Assembly: GCA_016712405.1 (NCBI GenBank)
Contig: JADJRD010000003.1
Location: 1-47,500 of the forward strand
Source of the DNA: Cellvibrio sp.
GTDB taxonomy: Bacteria > Pseudomonadota > Gammaproteobacteria > Pseudomonadales > Cellvibrionaceae
Direction of reading: 5' to 3'
Length of the DNA stretch: 47,500 nt
Below are positions 16,774-25,833 of the stretch, piece by piece (within the stretch, counting starts at the first letter, position 1; every line of letters begins with the position of its first letter). Both the position numbers and the translations under genes were made by a program. A model generated the notes under the pieces. It made no database searches. It worked only from the letters and a program-made list of their open reading frames with translations, and was not told the origin of the DNA.

Positions 16774-17220
16774 ATGAAAGCTCTATTCTATGTCACATTG
16801 ATGGTTTTGAGTTCAGGTTGCACTTCGATTGAAAAGCAAAAGAGGTCAACCTACCCTGTACTAAACCAAGACTATTTTTTTTCTGTTGAAGAAAAAGTGG
16901 AGGAAATGAGATTTCATTTGATCATTGAATCAAAAAGTAAATTTCCTTTGTGCCTTTCTAATTCCAGATGGCCATCCGAAATAGGAGCTATTGATGGTGC
17001 ATCTGAATTGGTGTTTGTTCAAATTGACAAAATTAAATATCCGTTCAAAGAAATGAATATGGGATATTGCCCATTTAAAGAATGTGCAATCAAAGTGGAG
17101 CCCTCAGGAATCATTAAAGCAGATATTTTTTATAAGGATTTTAATTTGCCGGAGCATGAATATTTAAAGCCTAAAGAGTTGATACTAAATCCGCATCCCT
17201 TTTGGTGCGAGAGTCAATAG
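16774..17220 (+). CDS. Putative lipoprotein, candidate immunity protein for tip 3
   Basis: It encodes 148 residues from ATG 16774, with AGGTGA five bases upstream and nine bases after the tip 3 stop. The N-terminus (MKALFYVTLMVLSSGC) looks like a lipoprotein signal with Cys16. The lipobox is not perfect, having Ser at -3. The mature part has several Cys (LCLSNS, GYCPFKECAI, FWCES) that could form disulfides outside the cytoplasm. A periplasmic or membrane-anchored antidote suggests that the metallopeptidase tip acts in the envelope. No family is recognised; function is inferred from position. Confidence 0.55.
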   Translation: MKALFYVTLMVLSSGCTSIEKQKRSTYPVLNQDYFFSVEEKVEEMRFHLIIESKSKFPLCLSNSRWPSEIGAIDGASELVFVQIDKIKYPFKEMNMGYCPFKECAIKVEPSGIIKADIFYKDFNLPEHEYLKPKELILNPHPFWCESQ

Positions 17221-17427
17221 GGTCAGTTTTGATTGATTTTGAACGAAAAGGGATCAGAAAAAACCAATAGGGTCAGACTCCATTGATCCATCAAATCATT
17301 AGAATCGATAGGGTCAGACTCCATTGATCCAGAAAAAAATGAGTAAGTTGTTTTAATTAATTAAAAAAGCGGTAGCTAAACCCCGGTCAGTTCAGGTGAT
17401 CGGGGTGTTGTTTTTGAAGGGATATTT
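17221..17427. repeat. Cluster of dispersed GGGTCAG motifs and boundary repeat
   Basis: There is no gene here. GGGTCAGTTTT, GGGATCAGAAAA and two copies of GGGTCAGACTCCATTGATCC lie at about 17220, 17249, 17270 and 17309. The AT-rich boundary repeat follows at 17353-17390, then an ACCCCG/CGGGGT hairpin just past the toxin gene. The block 17305-17355 matches 7808-7858. Confidence 0.75.
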
Positions 17428-17736
17428 TTAGTTGCTATCCCAAGGTTGATTTTTGGGATTGCTAAGGTCGCGGCTGCCATCAATAACAGCGAGGATCAAT
17501 ACACGGTGTGTTTCAAGGCGATACATCACGCGATAGCCCTGAACAATAACTTCCCGTAATGCGTCATCACCTGCTTCTGGAATGGCGCGGCCACTTTCAG
17601 GAAAATCTTGCAAACGCTTTGTTGCCAGCACAATGCGCTCGCCAAATTGCTGTGCATAAAATACAGAATCGCGGCTAATGTACTGCACATAATAATCGAG
17701 ATCTTCTTCTGCAAACTCTGACCATTCAACGAGCAT
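17428..17736 (-). CDS. RelE/ParE-family toxin
   Basis: It encodes 102 residues. The pattern WSEFAEEDLDYYVQYI at the start, then RIVLATKRLQDFPESGR, and VIVQGYRVMYRLETHRVLIL near the end is typical of ParE/RelE toxins. ParE members poison gyrase, while RelE members cut mRNA on the ribosome. The closest visual fit is ParE. The start overlaps the end of the antitoxin gene, so both are translated together. Together with the upstream XRE gene they form a three-gene minus-strand operon at the right end of the island. Confidence 0.85.
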   Translation of the reverse strand: MLVEWSEFAEEDLDYYVQYISRDSVFYAQQFGERIVLATKRLQDFPESGRAIPEAGDDALREVIVQGYRVMYRLETHRVLILAVIDGSRDLSNPKNQPWDSN

Positions 17737-17911
17737 AATTCAAATACTGTTTTTCCATATCCTCTTGGGAAATAACCTTGCCTTCTTCAGCAGCTTTAAG
17801 AGAGCGTTCGAGTTTTTGACGAATGTAGAGAGCGTACATAGCATCATCAACAGTAGCCTGATCAGGTAGGTGATCAGCAATGTCATGAACAATTTGTTTA
17901 AGCGTTTGCAT
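17726..17911 (-). CDS. Antitoxin of ParE-type toxin-antitoxin pair
   Basis: It encodes 61 residues starting MQTLKQIVHDIADHLPDQAT. The start at 17911 is preferred over the longer frame because GGGGGAAAT-type ribosome sequence precedes it and it overlaps the XRE stop slightly. The acidic, helical C-terminus (KAAEEGKVISQEDMEKQYL) is typical of the part of small antitoxins that wraps the toxin. The DNA-binding family is not clear; DNA control may be shared with the XRE protein encoded just upstream. Confidence 0.75.
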   Translation of the reverse strand: MQTLKQIVHDIADHLPDQATVDDAMYALYIRQKLERSLKAAEEGKVISQEDMEKQYLNYAR

Positions 17912-18293
17912 GAGGATTTCCCCCTTCGGTGGTTTGTTGTGTGAGTTGAGCATGTTCAATGATGGTATCAATCATTTGTAACACTTGTCGTTTTTTACTG
18001 CTGTCCAGCTTTTCAATTTGTTGCATGCGACGTAATAACCGACTGTCTGTTTGTCTGGTTTTTTTAAGGGGAGTGATTCCCAATAACTCGTCGGCAGTCA
18101 CACCCAATAAATTTGCCAGATGAGGTAATAAACCTGCTGGGGGATGTTCGGTGTGTGCCTCATAGTAAGAAATCATTCGCTGTGAAATACCCAGCTCTGT
18201 AGCTAATTCTGTTTGAGTGTAGCCCGCTTGTTTACGCAAAGCGGATAACCGTTTACCAAATTCAGTGAGTTCATCAAGGTTTTGTTTAGGCAT
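17898..18293 (-). CDS. XRE-family transcriptional regulator heading the toxin-antitoxin operon
   Basis: It encodes 131 residues. The helix-turn-helix is clear at about residues 10-65 (YTQTELATELGISQRMISYYE). The C-terminal half (LLRRMQQIEKLDSSKKRQVL) matches the layout of the unit B regulator (LQRQMEQISTLPKGKQKF), so the two are paralogues. Its 3' side carries the same AT-rich boundary repeat as unit B, 500 bases beyond. Upstream lies a palindrome that could be its operator. Confidence 0.88.
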   Translation of the reverse strand: MPKQNLDELTEFGKRLSALRKQAGYTQTELATELGISQRMISYYEAHTEHPPAGLLPHLANLLGVTADELLGITPLKKTRQTDSRLLRRMQQIEKLDSSKKRQVLQMIDTIIEHAQLTQQTTEGGNPHANA

Positions 18294-18624
18294 AGTCAGG
18301 CACCTGAGTGGGTTGTTGTGCCTGGGAGTGTAATCCCTGTTTTCATGTCACCACCTATCGCGCTTGATTGTGTATACAAATATTGTATATGCTAACGAAC
18401 GAAAAACAAATGTATTTAGAAGATGCATTGAAGTTTATTCCAGTCATCAGGCGTATCGTCAGCCGTAAATGGATGAATAATTTAACGCAGCGATAAGGCT
18501 TCTTGTTGTTAGCTTTCAAATCACCACTCACAAAATTTCCCTCCTTCGGAGGGGTGCCCCACGGGCGTGGTGGTGAATTTTAATTTTGTTCTGGATCCAA
18601 ATTTCACGTCCATCAAATTTCGAA
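18294..18624. other. Intergenic region at the island/chromosome border
   Basis: There is no gene here. Besides the palindrome at 18373-18389 it contains CCTCCTTCGGAGG followed by GCCCCACGGGC at about 18540-18566. This two-hairpin intergenic motif is widely seen in Proteobacteria. It may also terminate the minus-strand DUF486 operon. Confidence 0.5.
18373..18389. promoter_or_regulatory. Candidate operator palindrome upstream of XRE gene
   Basis: TATACAA and TTGTATA flank a 3-base centre. It lies about 80 bases before the XRE start, a suitable place for autorepression. Confidence 0.4.
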
Positions 18625-18978
18625 TCAGTTCGTTAGCTTATCCCGAAACATAAAAAACACAGCGCCTAACAAACACAAACCGGCCCACAAGTAATCCCAT
18701 TTCAACGGCTCTTTTAAATAAAACAATGCAAAAGGAACAAAAACACTGAGGGTAATCACTTCTTGCAGAATTTTTAATTGGCCTACGCTCATCACGGTGT
18801 AGCCAATACGGTTGGCGGGAACTTGTAATAGATATTCAAATAATGCAATGCCCCAGCTGACGAATGCGGCGATAATCCAAGGTTTGTGGTTGAGTTCTTT
18901 TAAGTGCGCGTACCAAGCGAAAGTCATAAAAATATTGCTGCAAAATAATAAACCAATGGCGATTAATGAGGCTTGCAT
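18625..18978 (-). CDS. DMT/DUF486-family small membrane protein
   Basis: It encodes 117 residues with four hydrophobic helices. The sequence MTFAWYAHLK, then NHKPWIIAAFVSWGIALFEY and PANRIGYTVMSVGQLKILQE is characteristic of DUF486, a family related to the drug/metabolite transporter fold with unknown substrate. It sits in the inner membrane. Its start overlaps the stop of the preceding gene (TGATG), so it belongs to the rlmJ operon. Confidence 0.85.
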   Translation of the reverse strand: MQASLIAIGLLFCSNIFMTFAWYAHLKELNHKPWIIAAFVSWGIALFEYLLQVPANRIGYTVMSVGQLKILQEVITLSVFVPFALFYLKEPLKWDYLWAGLCLLGAVFFMFRDKLTN

Positions 18979-19340
18979 CAGGTTGTCTCCTGCTCTTGTT
19001 TTTTGCCGACAAAATAACTGGAAATGCTACTGAGAATCATGGCGGCAAGTATCAGCCACAAAAAATTGATAATGCTGGGATCTTGATAAATTTGTCTGTG
19101 GGTTTCGGCATACAACAGCTTGAAAGTATCAACAAGGGCTTCGGGGGACAAGCTGGTGATGGGTAATTGATTGGCAATTGTTTGAGTAATGGTGAATATT
19201 CTCGTCAGCAATAACATCACCGCAATCAGTGTTGGGATAATAAAAACCAGTGCACGTTTTTTTTCACCCAATACCCAAAGTCCGGCACCAGGACAAATTA
19301 ATAACGAATAGATAGCACCGCGAGTTGATTTTTTCATCAT
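18978..19340 (-). CDS. Small membrane protein, hypothetical
   Basis: It encodes 120 residues. It has a hydrophobic segment at about 8-25, another at 30-48 (ALVFIIPTLIAVMLLL), and one near the end (FLWLILAAMILSSISSYFVG). The layout is two N-terminal helices, a soluble loop and a C-terminal helix. The start overlaps the rlmJ stop (TAATG) and the end overlaps the next start, so translation is probably coupled. The family is not recognised with certainty. Confidence 0.7.
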   Translation of the reverse strand: MMKKSTRGAIYSLLICPGAGLWVLGEKKRALVFIIPTLIAVMLLLTRIFTITQTIANQLPITSLSPEALVDTFKLLYAETHRQIYQDPSIINFLWLILAAMILSSISSYFVGKKQEQETT

Positions 19341-20194
19341 TATTCTTCCACTAATTGTTCTAAACGATAAAAACCAGTTGGCTCGTTATTTAATGCGCTT
19401 TTACTTAATAAATCGACTGCAAAAGGTAAAGCCTCTTCCATCGCTTTCCATAAAGTCCATGGTGGATTAATGGCAATAATACCGCTGGATGTCATACCAG
19501 CTTCATGTGCGTCTGCAGTAATCGCTAATTCAAATAATTGAATATTTCGCACGCCGGATTTTTTGAAGATGCGCTCCATCTCATCAATGCGCGCACGTGA
19601 AACCACGGGATACCATAACAAATAGGTTCCTGTTGAAAAACGTTTATGCGCTTTTAACAATTGTTCCACTACTGTGTGGTAGTCCTGCTTGACTTCATAG
19701 GAAGGATCAATCAACACCAGTGCCCGTTTATCGGGTGGGGGTACTAAAGACAATAAAGATTTCATGCCGTCTTCGTGATGCACTTTGATATTTTTTTCAG
19801 AACGCATCAGGTTCTGCAATAAACGAAAGTCAGCGGGGTGTAATTCGTGCGTGAAAAGTTGATCTATAGGGCGCAAAAAAGACATAGCAAGCGCAGGCGA
19901 TCCGGGATAAATCGATTGATCCTGATGATTGAATTGCAACACCTGTTGGCGATAGGTTTCGAAAATCGCGGGTAGTGCGGTGCAGTCAAGAATTTTTTTG
20001 ATACCGCCGAGATGTTCTGAATTTTTTCGTGCTTCGGTTGAGTTGAGTGAGTAAATACCTGCGCCTGAATGGGTATCAATAATACGCAGGCACTTGGGTT
20101 TTTGAGTCATATACTCCAGGCAATGGATATAAATGCTGTGCTTGAGAAGGTCGGCAAAATTGCCGGCGTGAAAGCTGTGTCGATAACTCAACAT
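19340..20194 (-). CDS. rlmJ: 23S rRNA (adenine2030-N6)-methyltransferase RlmJ
   Basis: It encodes 284 residues, close to the 280 of the E. coli enzyme. The start at 20194 is chosen because the family begins MLSYRHSFHAGN, which is seen exactly. RlmJ transfers a methyl group from S-adenosylmethionine to N6 of A2030 in free 23S rRNA. Visible motifs: IIDTHSGAGIYSL for cofactor binding and VLIDPSYEVKQDY, the catalytic DPPY motif with the second Pro replaced by Ser. It is divergent from tamA and heads a coupled three-gene operon. Confidence 0.93.
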   Translation of the reverse strand: MLSYRHSFHAGNFADLLKHSIYIHCLEYMTQKPKCLRIIDTHSGAGIYSLNSTEARKNSEHLGGIKKILDCTALPAIFETYRQQVLQFNHQDQSIYPGSPALAMSFLRPIDQLFTHELHPADFRLLQNLMRSEKNIKVHHEDGMKSLLSLVPPPDKRALVLIDPSYEVKQDYHTVVEQLLKAHKRFSTGTYLLWYPVVSRARIDEMERIFKKSGVRNIQLFELAITADAHEAGMTSSGIIAINPPWTLWKAMEEALPFAVDLLSKSALNNEPTGFYRLEQLVEE

Positions 20195-20331
20195 TATTTT
20201 GTGTACCTGAAGGGTCAAGGCTGTGAACGGTGATTATAACAAGGTAAAGTTGTCCGGTGAGGGATTAATCCTCATGAGTGTAAACGTGACTCGTGGAATG
20301 ACGACATTCAATAAGGTATGAAAGCAGATTG

Positions 20332-22071
20332 ATGAGTAAATCCTATCGCAGATTCGGAATATTGTCGCTGTTGATCAGTGCCCCGGTATGGGCCGCATCA
20401 CCGGATATTGATATTGAAGGCGGTACTTCTGCATTACGTGAAAATATTTTGCAGCAGCTCAGTATTGCGGGGGAACAATGTAAAGCACCCGCTTGGCGAT
20501 TGAATGCGCATTTGGACTCTGCAGAGGCGGAAATCGAAGCCGCAGCACAAGCGCTGGGTTATTACCATTTAACCTACGAAACTAAACTGACTCGACAGAA
20601 AAACTGTTGGGCGCTGGCTATTCAGTTAACCCCCGGCGAGCCTGTGCGTGTTAAAGAAATACGCTTGGATATTATGGGTGATGGACGATTGGATCCATTT
20701 TTTTTGTCGCTCTACAGCAAGCCAGGAATAAAGCTCGAGAGCAAATTTCATCACGGTAAATATGAGGCGCTTAAAGCGCGCTTTGAATCTATCGCTACTG
20801 CTCGAGGGTATTTTGATGCGCAGTTTTTGTTGTCGCGTGTACTGGTTGATGAGTCAGCAAAATCGGCAATTATCGAGTTAACCTACGACACGGGAAAACG
20901 ATATAGTTTGGCTAATATCAACATCAGTCAAGATGTGCTCAGTGATGATGTGGCGAAACGTTATTTAACGATTAAATCGGGTGATGAATACGATACTGAT
21001 GAGCTGCTGGAATTGAAAACTCACTTCAACGCCAGTAGTTATTATGCAAGCGCTAATATCGCACCGGATTTAGAAAATAAAAAAAATCATCAAGTGGATA
21101 TCAATATCGAATTGGACAAACGCAAGCGTCATGAATATTCGATTGGGGGTGGTTATGCAACCGATACGGGTCCACGAATATTGTTGGGCTTTGATGATCG
21201 ATATATCAATAAGCGAGGTCATTTTTTTGATGCCGATATCAGTGCATCCGAAACTAAAAAAGAAGCGCAGGCCATCTATACAATTCCGATGAAAAGACCT
21301 GCTTTTGAATTTTTAAAATTAATCGCGGGTTATGAAAAAGAAGAAACCGATTTGCTTTTTAGCCGAAAAAAATCTATTGGTGCCAGTTATACCTATTATC
21401 AAAATAACAAGTGGTTGCAAACTTACGCCATTAAATTTGAGCATGAAGATTCGATTATTGATGATAAACCGCTAACCATAACGGATCTTATTGTTCCCTC
21501 CTGGACGATTTCGCGTACGAAAACCGATGGCGCGGTTTATCCATTGCAGGGCTGGTCTGCCGTTAGCACTTTGTCAGGTTCGCCAGAATCATTAGGTTCT
21601 GATTTGAGTTTTTTAAAATGGGATACACGTCTGAAGCGCATTTGGGGTGGTGATTACGGCCGGCTGATTTTACGAAGTCATTTTGGCTTTATTGATACTG
21701 ATGAAATTAATAGTTTACCTGTGTCGATTCGTTATCTTACTGGTGGTGATACCAGTGTGCGAGGTTATGAATACGAATCGCTGGGTGCAATTGAAAATCC
21801 AGGTGAAGAAAATGAAAAAATTGTAGGTGGAAAAAATTTGTTGGTCACATCCATTGAATATGATCATGCGGTCGGCGAAAGCAATTGGGTATTGGCAGCA
21901 TTTTATGATCAAGGAAATTCATCAAATGATTATGAATTTGATTTTAAACGCAGTGCGGGTATAGGTGTGCGTTGGATTTCTCCCATAGGTCCAGTACGTG
22001 TGGATCTTGCAAAAGCTCTGGATGACGAAAAAGCCTGGGCGATACATGTGACTATGGGGCCTGATTTGTGA
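20332..22071 (+). CDS. tamA: Translocation and assembly module subunit TamA (Omp85 family)
   Basis: It encodes 579 residues from ATG 20332 (an in-frame TTG lies just before it). A signal peptide (about 1-22, ending VWA) precedes three POTRA-type repeats (about 25-265) and a 16-strand Omp85 barrel. The barrel includes GGDTSVRGYEYESLG, the conserved RGY substrate/lid motif, and the C-terminal GIGVRWISPIGPVRVDLA strand. With TamB it forms the TAM complex, which helps insert outer-membrane proteins and moves phospholipids between membranes. tamB starts at GTGA overlapping its stop. It is divergent from rlmJ, 137 bases apart. Confidence 0.93.
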   Translation: MSKSYRRFGILSLLISAPVWAASPDIDIEGGTSALRENILQQLSIAGEQCKAPAWRLNAHLDSAEAEIEAAAQALGYYHLTYETKLTRQKNCWALAIQLTPGEPVRVKEIRLDIMGDGRLDPFFLSLYSKPGIKLESKFHHGKYEALKARFESIATARGYFDAQFLLSRVLVDESAKSAIIELTYDTGKRYSLANINISQDVLSDDVAKRYLTIKSGDEYDTDELLELKTHFNASSYYASANIAPDLENKKNHQVDINIELDKRKRHEYSIGGGYATDTGPRILLGFDDRYINKRGHFFDADISASETKKEAQAIYTIPMKRPAFEFLKLIAGYEKEETDLLFSRKKSIGASYTYYQNNKWLQTYAIKFEHEDSIIDDKPLTITDLIVPSWTISRTKTDGAVYPLQGWSAVSTLSGSPESLGSDLSFLKWDTRLKRIWGGDYGRLILRSHFGFIDTDEINSLPVSIRYLTGGDTSVRGYEYESLGAIENPGEENEKIVGGKNLLVTSIEYDHAVGESNWVLAAFYDQGNSSNDYEFDFKRSAGIGVRWISPIGPVRVDLAKALDDEKAWAIHVTMGPDL

Positions 22072-25000
22072 TCTGGCGGCGTAGAATTAAAAAAATATTC
22101 TTCTACATAGTGGCGACATTGATATTGATGTTGGCGACTTTGGTGGCGTTAATTGAAACACAAACCGGCAGTCGATTTGTTGTTAAAAAACTGGCGGATT
22201 ATTTACAGATTGAAATCGGAGAGGTGAAGGGTAGTTTAGGCAGGGGGTTGGATATTGATTGGATTAAGTATCAACACAATCAGCAGTCTTTCGCATCTAC
22301 TCAACTTAGCTTTCGATGGAATTCGTCAGCACTCTTATATAACACTTTATCCATAGAATCTTTATCCATGGATTCGCTTAACATTCAATTGCCTGAATCT
22401 GCAGAGAAATCTCTTGAGCCGTTTTCGAATTGGCCGAATTTAAAATTACCAATCCGCATACAGCTCAAAAAATTTCGCTTGAATGATATTCATTTTTCTC
22501 AAGGTGATTATCAAGAAACATGGCAGAGGTTAAGTGGCTCTCTGAGTTTGGGTACTTTTCATTTGCGTTATACCCCTCTTACCTTAGTGCATGATCGATA
22601 TCAATTGCGATTAAGTGGGAAATCCGATTTGCATTTTCCTTATGACACATCAGCGGTATTGAGTTGGACGTTTTTAGTGGACACAGAGTATCAAGGAAAA
22701 ACCAACATTAACGGCAGTCTTGAAAATGTGATAACGCAAACGCAAATGAAAATGCCGTTAGTTTCGATAGCTGATATTCAGTTGCCATTAGTTAACAGCA
22801 AAAATGAATTAATCAATAATCCCAGCATTTTGTTAGAAATAGATGTTGAAAAACAATACTTGCCACAAGCATGGTGGCCAGAAGGAAAAGCATTGCCTTT
22901 GTTAGATGCGCATCTGCAGGCGACAGGAAATTGGAATGATTATTCTGGAAAATTGCAAGGCAATTTATTGTTGGAGAGTTTACCCGCCGTAGATTTGTCG
23001 TTAACTGCAAAAGGCAATTTGGATTCTCTTGTGATTGAACAATTGCAATTGGTTGAGGCGAAGAAAATCGATGACAAGCCTTTATCGCGATTGCAGTTCA
23101 ATGGGCAAGTTCACTGGAGTCCAACATTAAAATGGGATTTATCGGCGGCGGCTGATGAATTGGATTTATCCTTGTTGTTAGAAGATTGGCCAACGAATTT
23201 GAATGCCAGTGTGCATACTGCCGGAGAAAAATTTTCCGATTACTGGTTGTGGAAATTAGATGATTTAAATGTACAAGGAAATGTAAGAGATTTGGCATTT
23301 TCGCTAGCAGGAAATCTGCATCAAAATAAAGAGGAGTGGCGTAGTCAAGGCTTGCAATTGATATGGGGTGCCAATCGTTTGGATTTAAATGGGTATCTGG
23401 CGGACGAATCCAAGGTGATATGGAATTTGCAAGCGCCCATGTTGAATCAAATTGATCATCAGCTTTCTGGAAGCTTGAGCAGTAAAGGGAATCTATCGGG
23501 ATCATGGTCTTTACCGCAGATGACTCTGGAGGCGAAAGGTGAAGATTTGTCTTTGGGTGACTATGCATTAAAACAATTGGATTTTAATCTCACGGCCATC
23601 AATGCTGCTGTCAATAAAACATCGATTGATTTCCTGTCACCTAAAAACGCAAGTCAAATAGATGAAAATACATGGAGTTTATTAAGTCAAGATTATCAAT
23701 TGCAATTAACTGCAAACCAGTTGCAAGTTAATCAGGATATTTTCAAAACCATACAGCTCGCAGGAAGTGGAAGTTTAATTAATCATCAATTAAAAGCGCT
23801 AGTGCGCCATGGCCGCCTGGGTAAGTTGGAATTTAATCTTGATGGAAAATTAACTGAAAGAGAATGGCAAGGGAAGTTAAAGAGCCTGGCGTTAAAGATA
23901 AAGAAAATTCCCAAGTGGTGGTTGAGTTCGAGTCAGTCTATTGTGGTTAATAAGGATCACATTCAGTTGCGGCCTTTATGTTTTACTACACGCAGTAATC
24001 AAACGGCGATTATTGATCAAGCTACACAGATTGCTGAAGACTCGATTGTACCCACGCCATTTTATGCCAATGCTTCGCCGGTTTATCGACCTTATAGATT
24101 TTTGGAAAAGGCAAATCAATACCCGCATTCACCTATTCAAATTTTGCATGCGCCCGAGTTGTGTGTAGATGCAGAGTGGCAATCAAAGTCGGGCTTGTCA
24201 GCCAATGTCGATGTTAATTCAGTGCCTTTGCGACAGTTTTATTCTTTGTTTAAACCTGAAGTGTTTTTCGCGGGGGTGATGGATGGTTATCTTCGAATAC
24301 AAAGCTCGCAATTAGATTTACTAACTACGCGTGCACAGCTGCAATTGGAAACGCGCAACGCCGAATTACGTTATCAATATGAGGGTGGGTTGACTGAAGT
24401 CTATCCTTGGGATTTGGCGAGCATTTCATCGCAGTTATCTAGTTCAGAATTGGCATCTACACTGAAAATGGATTGGACAGGTTTTGGTAATATGCAGGCA
24501 GAATTAAATTTAGCCTTGGATAAAAAGAAAATTAATAAAGGTCATTTGGGAGCCAAATTTAATAATCTTGAACCATTAGAAACTCTATTGCCCTTTACCG
24601 ATAATGTTAAAGGGCAATTTAATGCAGAGCTTAATCTACAAGGGGATTTTGAAAAACCGCAATTATCAGGAGACGTAAAATTAAGTGAGGCGTCAGCACG
24701 AATTCCAAAGCTTGGATTGAGTCTGGATAAAATCTCGGTGGAAATATTTGCTGACAATTCTGAAAAGATTGATCTAAAAGCAGTTGCGGTATCGGGTGAT
24801 GGTGATTTGGATTTACAGGGGGCGTTACTAAATCCTTTGCAAAACGACTGGCATCTAACGGCTGATCTTGGTGGAAAAAATTTTCAAATTATTAATTTGT
24901 TGACCATGAAAGCCAATATCAATCCCGCATTTACATTGTCGGCCAATTCACAACTCATCAAGCTTACCGGTGAAGCTGAAGTGCCGAAAATGCGTGCCAA

Positions 25001-25802
25001 TATTAAAACTTTGCCGCAATCAGCGGTACAGGTCTCAGAAGATGTTGTCATTGTTGATGGCAAAACCGATGTTAATCAAAGTAAAGGCATTCCTTTGCAA
25101 GCCAATTTACGGTTACGCTTGGGCGAGGATGTAAAATTCACTGGATTTGGATTGGATAGTCAGCTTTCGGGTGACGTGAAATTAATTAAAGAACCACTTC
25201 GTCCTTGGTTGACCAATGGTTATGTGGCAGTAAAAGAGGGTAGTTATCAAGCTTACGGACAGGCATTGAGTGTTGAACGAGGTCGATTAATTTTTCAAGG
25301 TGATTATGAAAATCCCGGTTTGGATATCAATGCATTCCGAATGATCGATGATGATAAAAATACCAAAGTGACATTGGAAATATCCGGTAGTTTACAAAAA
25401 CCCAAAGCGAATATTTATTCTGATCCAGCAACATCGGATAGCAATGCGATGATGATGTTATTAACTGGCAAGCCTTTGTCTGAAGCATCAAAAGCTGATG
25501 CGTCTATACTCATTACGGCACTGGGCGGAATGGGTGTTCAAAGCAGTCAGGGTATTACTCAGGAAATTGCTCAATTTTTTGGAGTAGATGAATTATCCAT
25601 AAAATCTGATAAGGGAATTGAACAAAGTCAACTGTGGGTGGGAAAATATGTGACGCCGAAAATCTTAGTTCGATATGTTGTTGGATTGTTTGACCAAGCG
25701 TTTAGTTTGGGTGTTGTATATCGACTGACTGATAAGGTGAGAGTTGAAGCGGAGTCAGGAGAAACACAGAGTGTAGATGTTATTTATAGAATTGAACGAT
25801 AA
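22068..25802 (+). CDS. tamB: Translocation and assembly module protein TamB
   Basis: It encodes 1244 residues, with GTG 22068 overlapping the tamA stop. A basic start (MIWRRRIKK) and one membrane helix (IFFYIVATLILMLATLVALI) anchor it in the inner membrane. The long middle is repetitive beta-strand sequence that forms a periplasm-spanning groove. The C-terminal DUF490/TamB domain is recognisable from about residue 1000 (VKEGSYQAYGQALSVERGRL, then SDSNAMMMLLTGKPLSEASK). AsmA-like proteins of this type are thought to carry phospholipids to the outer membrane. The length is close to the E. coli protein (1259). Confidence 0.93.
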   Translation: MIWRRRIKKIFFYIVATLILMLATLVALIETQTGSRFVVKKLADYLQIEIGEVKGSLGRGLDIDWIKYQHNQQSFASTQLSFRWNSSALLYNTLSIESLSMDSLNIQLPESAEKSLEPFSNWPNLKLPIRIQLKKFRLNDIHFSQGDYQETWQRLSGSLSLGTFHLRYTPLTLVHDRYQLRLSGKSDLHFPYDTSAVLSWTFLVDTEYQGKTNINGSLENVITQTQMKMPLVSIADIQLPLVNSKNELINNPSILLEIDVEKQYLPQAWWPEGKALPLLDAHLQATGNWNDYSGKLQGNLLLESLPAVDLSLTAKGNLDSLVIEQLQLVEAKKIDDKPLSRLQFNGQVHWSPTLKWDLSAAADELDLSLLLEDWPTNLNASVHTAGEKFSDYWLWKLDDLNVQGNVRDLAFSLAGNLHQNKEEWRSQGLQLIWGANRLDLNGYLADESKVIWNLQAPMLNQIDHQLSGSLSSKGNLSGSWSLPQMTLEAKGEDLSLGDYALKQLDFNLTAINAAVNKTSIDFLSPKNASQIDENTWSLLSQDYQLQLTANQLQVNQDIFKTIQLAGSGSLINHQLKALVRHGRLGKLEFNLDGKLTEREWQGKLKSLALKIKKIPKWWLSSSQSIVVNKDHIQLRPLCFTTRSNQTAIIDQATQIAEDSIVPTPFYANASPVYRPYRFLEKANQYPHSPIQILHAPELCVDAEWQSKSGLSANVDVNSVPLRQFYSLFKPEVFFAGVMDGYLRIQSSQLDLLTTRAQLQLETRNAELRYQYEGGLTEVYPWDLASISSQLSSSELASTLKMDWTGFGNMQAELNLALDKKKINKGHLGAKFNNLEPLETLLPFTDNVKGQFNAELNLQGDFEKPQLSGDVKLSEASARIPKLGLSLDKISVEIFADNSEKIDLKAVAVSGDGDLDLQGALLNPLQNDWHLTADLGGKNFQIINLLTMKANINPAFTLSANSQLIKLTGEAEVPKMRANIKTLPQSAVQVSEDVVIVDGKTDVNQSKGIPLQANLRLRLGEDVKFTGFGLDSQLSGDVKLIKEPLRPWLTNGYVAVKEGSYQAYGQALSVERGRLIFQGDYENPGLDINAFRMIDDDKNTKVTLEISGSLQKPKANIYSDPATSDSNAMMMLLTGKPLSEASKADASILITALGGMGVQSSQGITQEIAQFFGVDELSIKSDKGIEQSQLWVGKYVTPKILVRYVVGLFDQAFSLGVVYRLTDKVRVEAESGETQSVDVIYRIER

Positions 25803-25833
25803 CTATTATTGTATTTAATCGGAGGTGGTGTTG

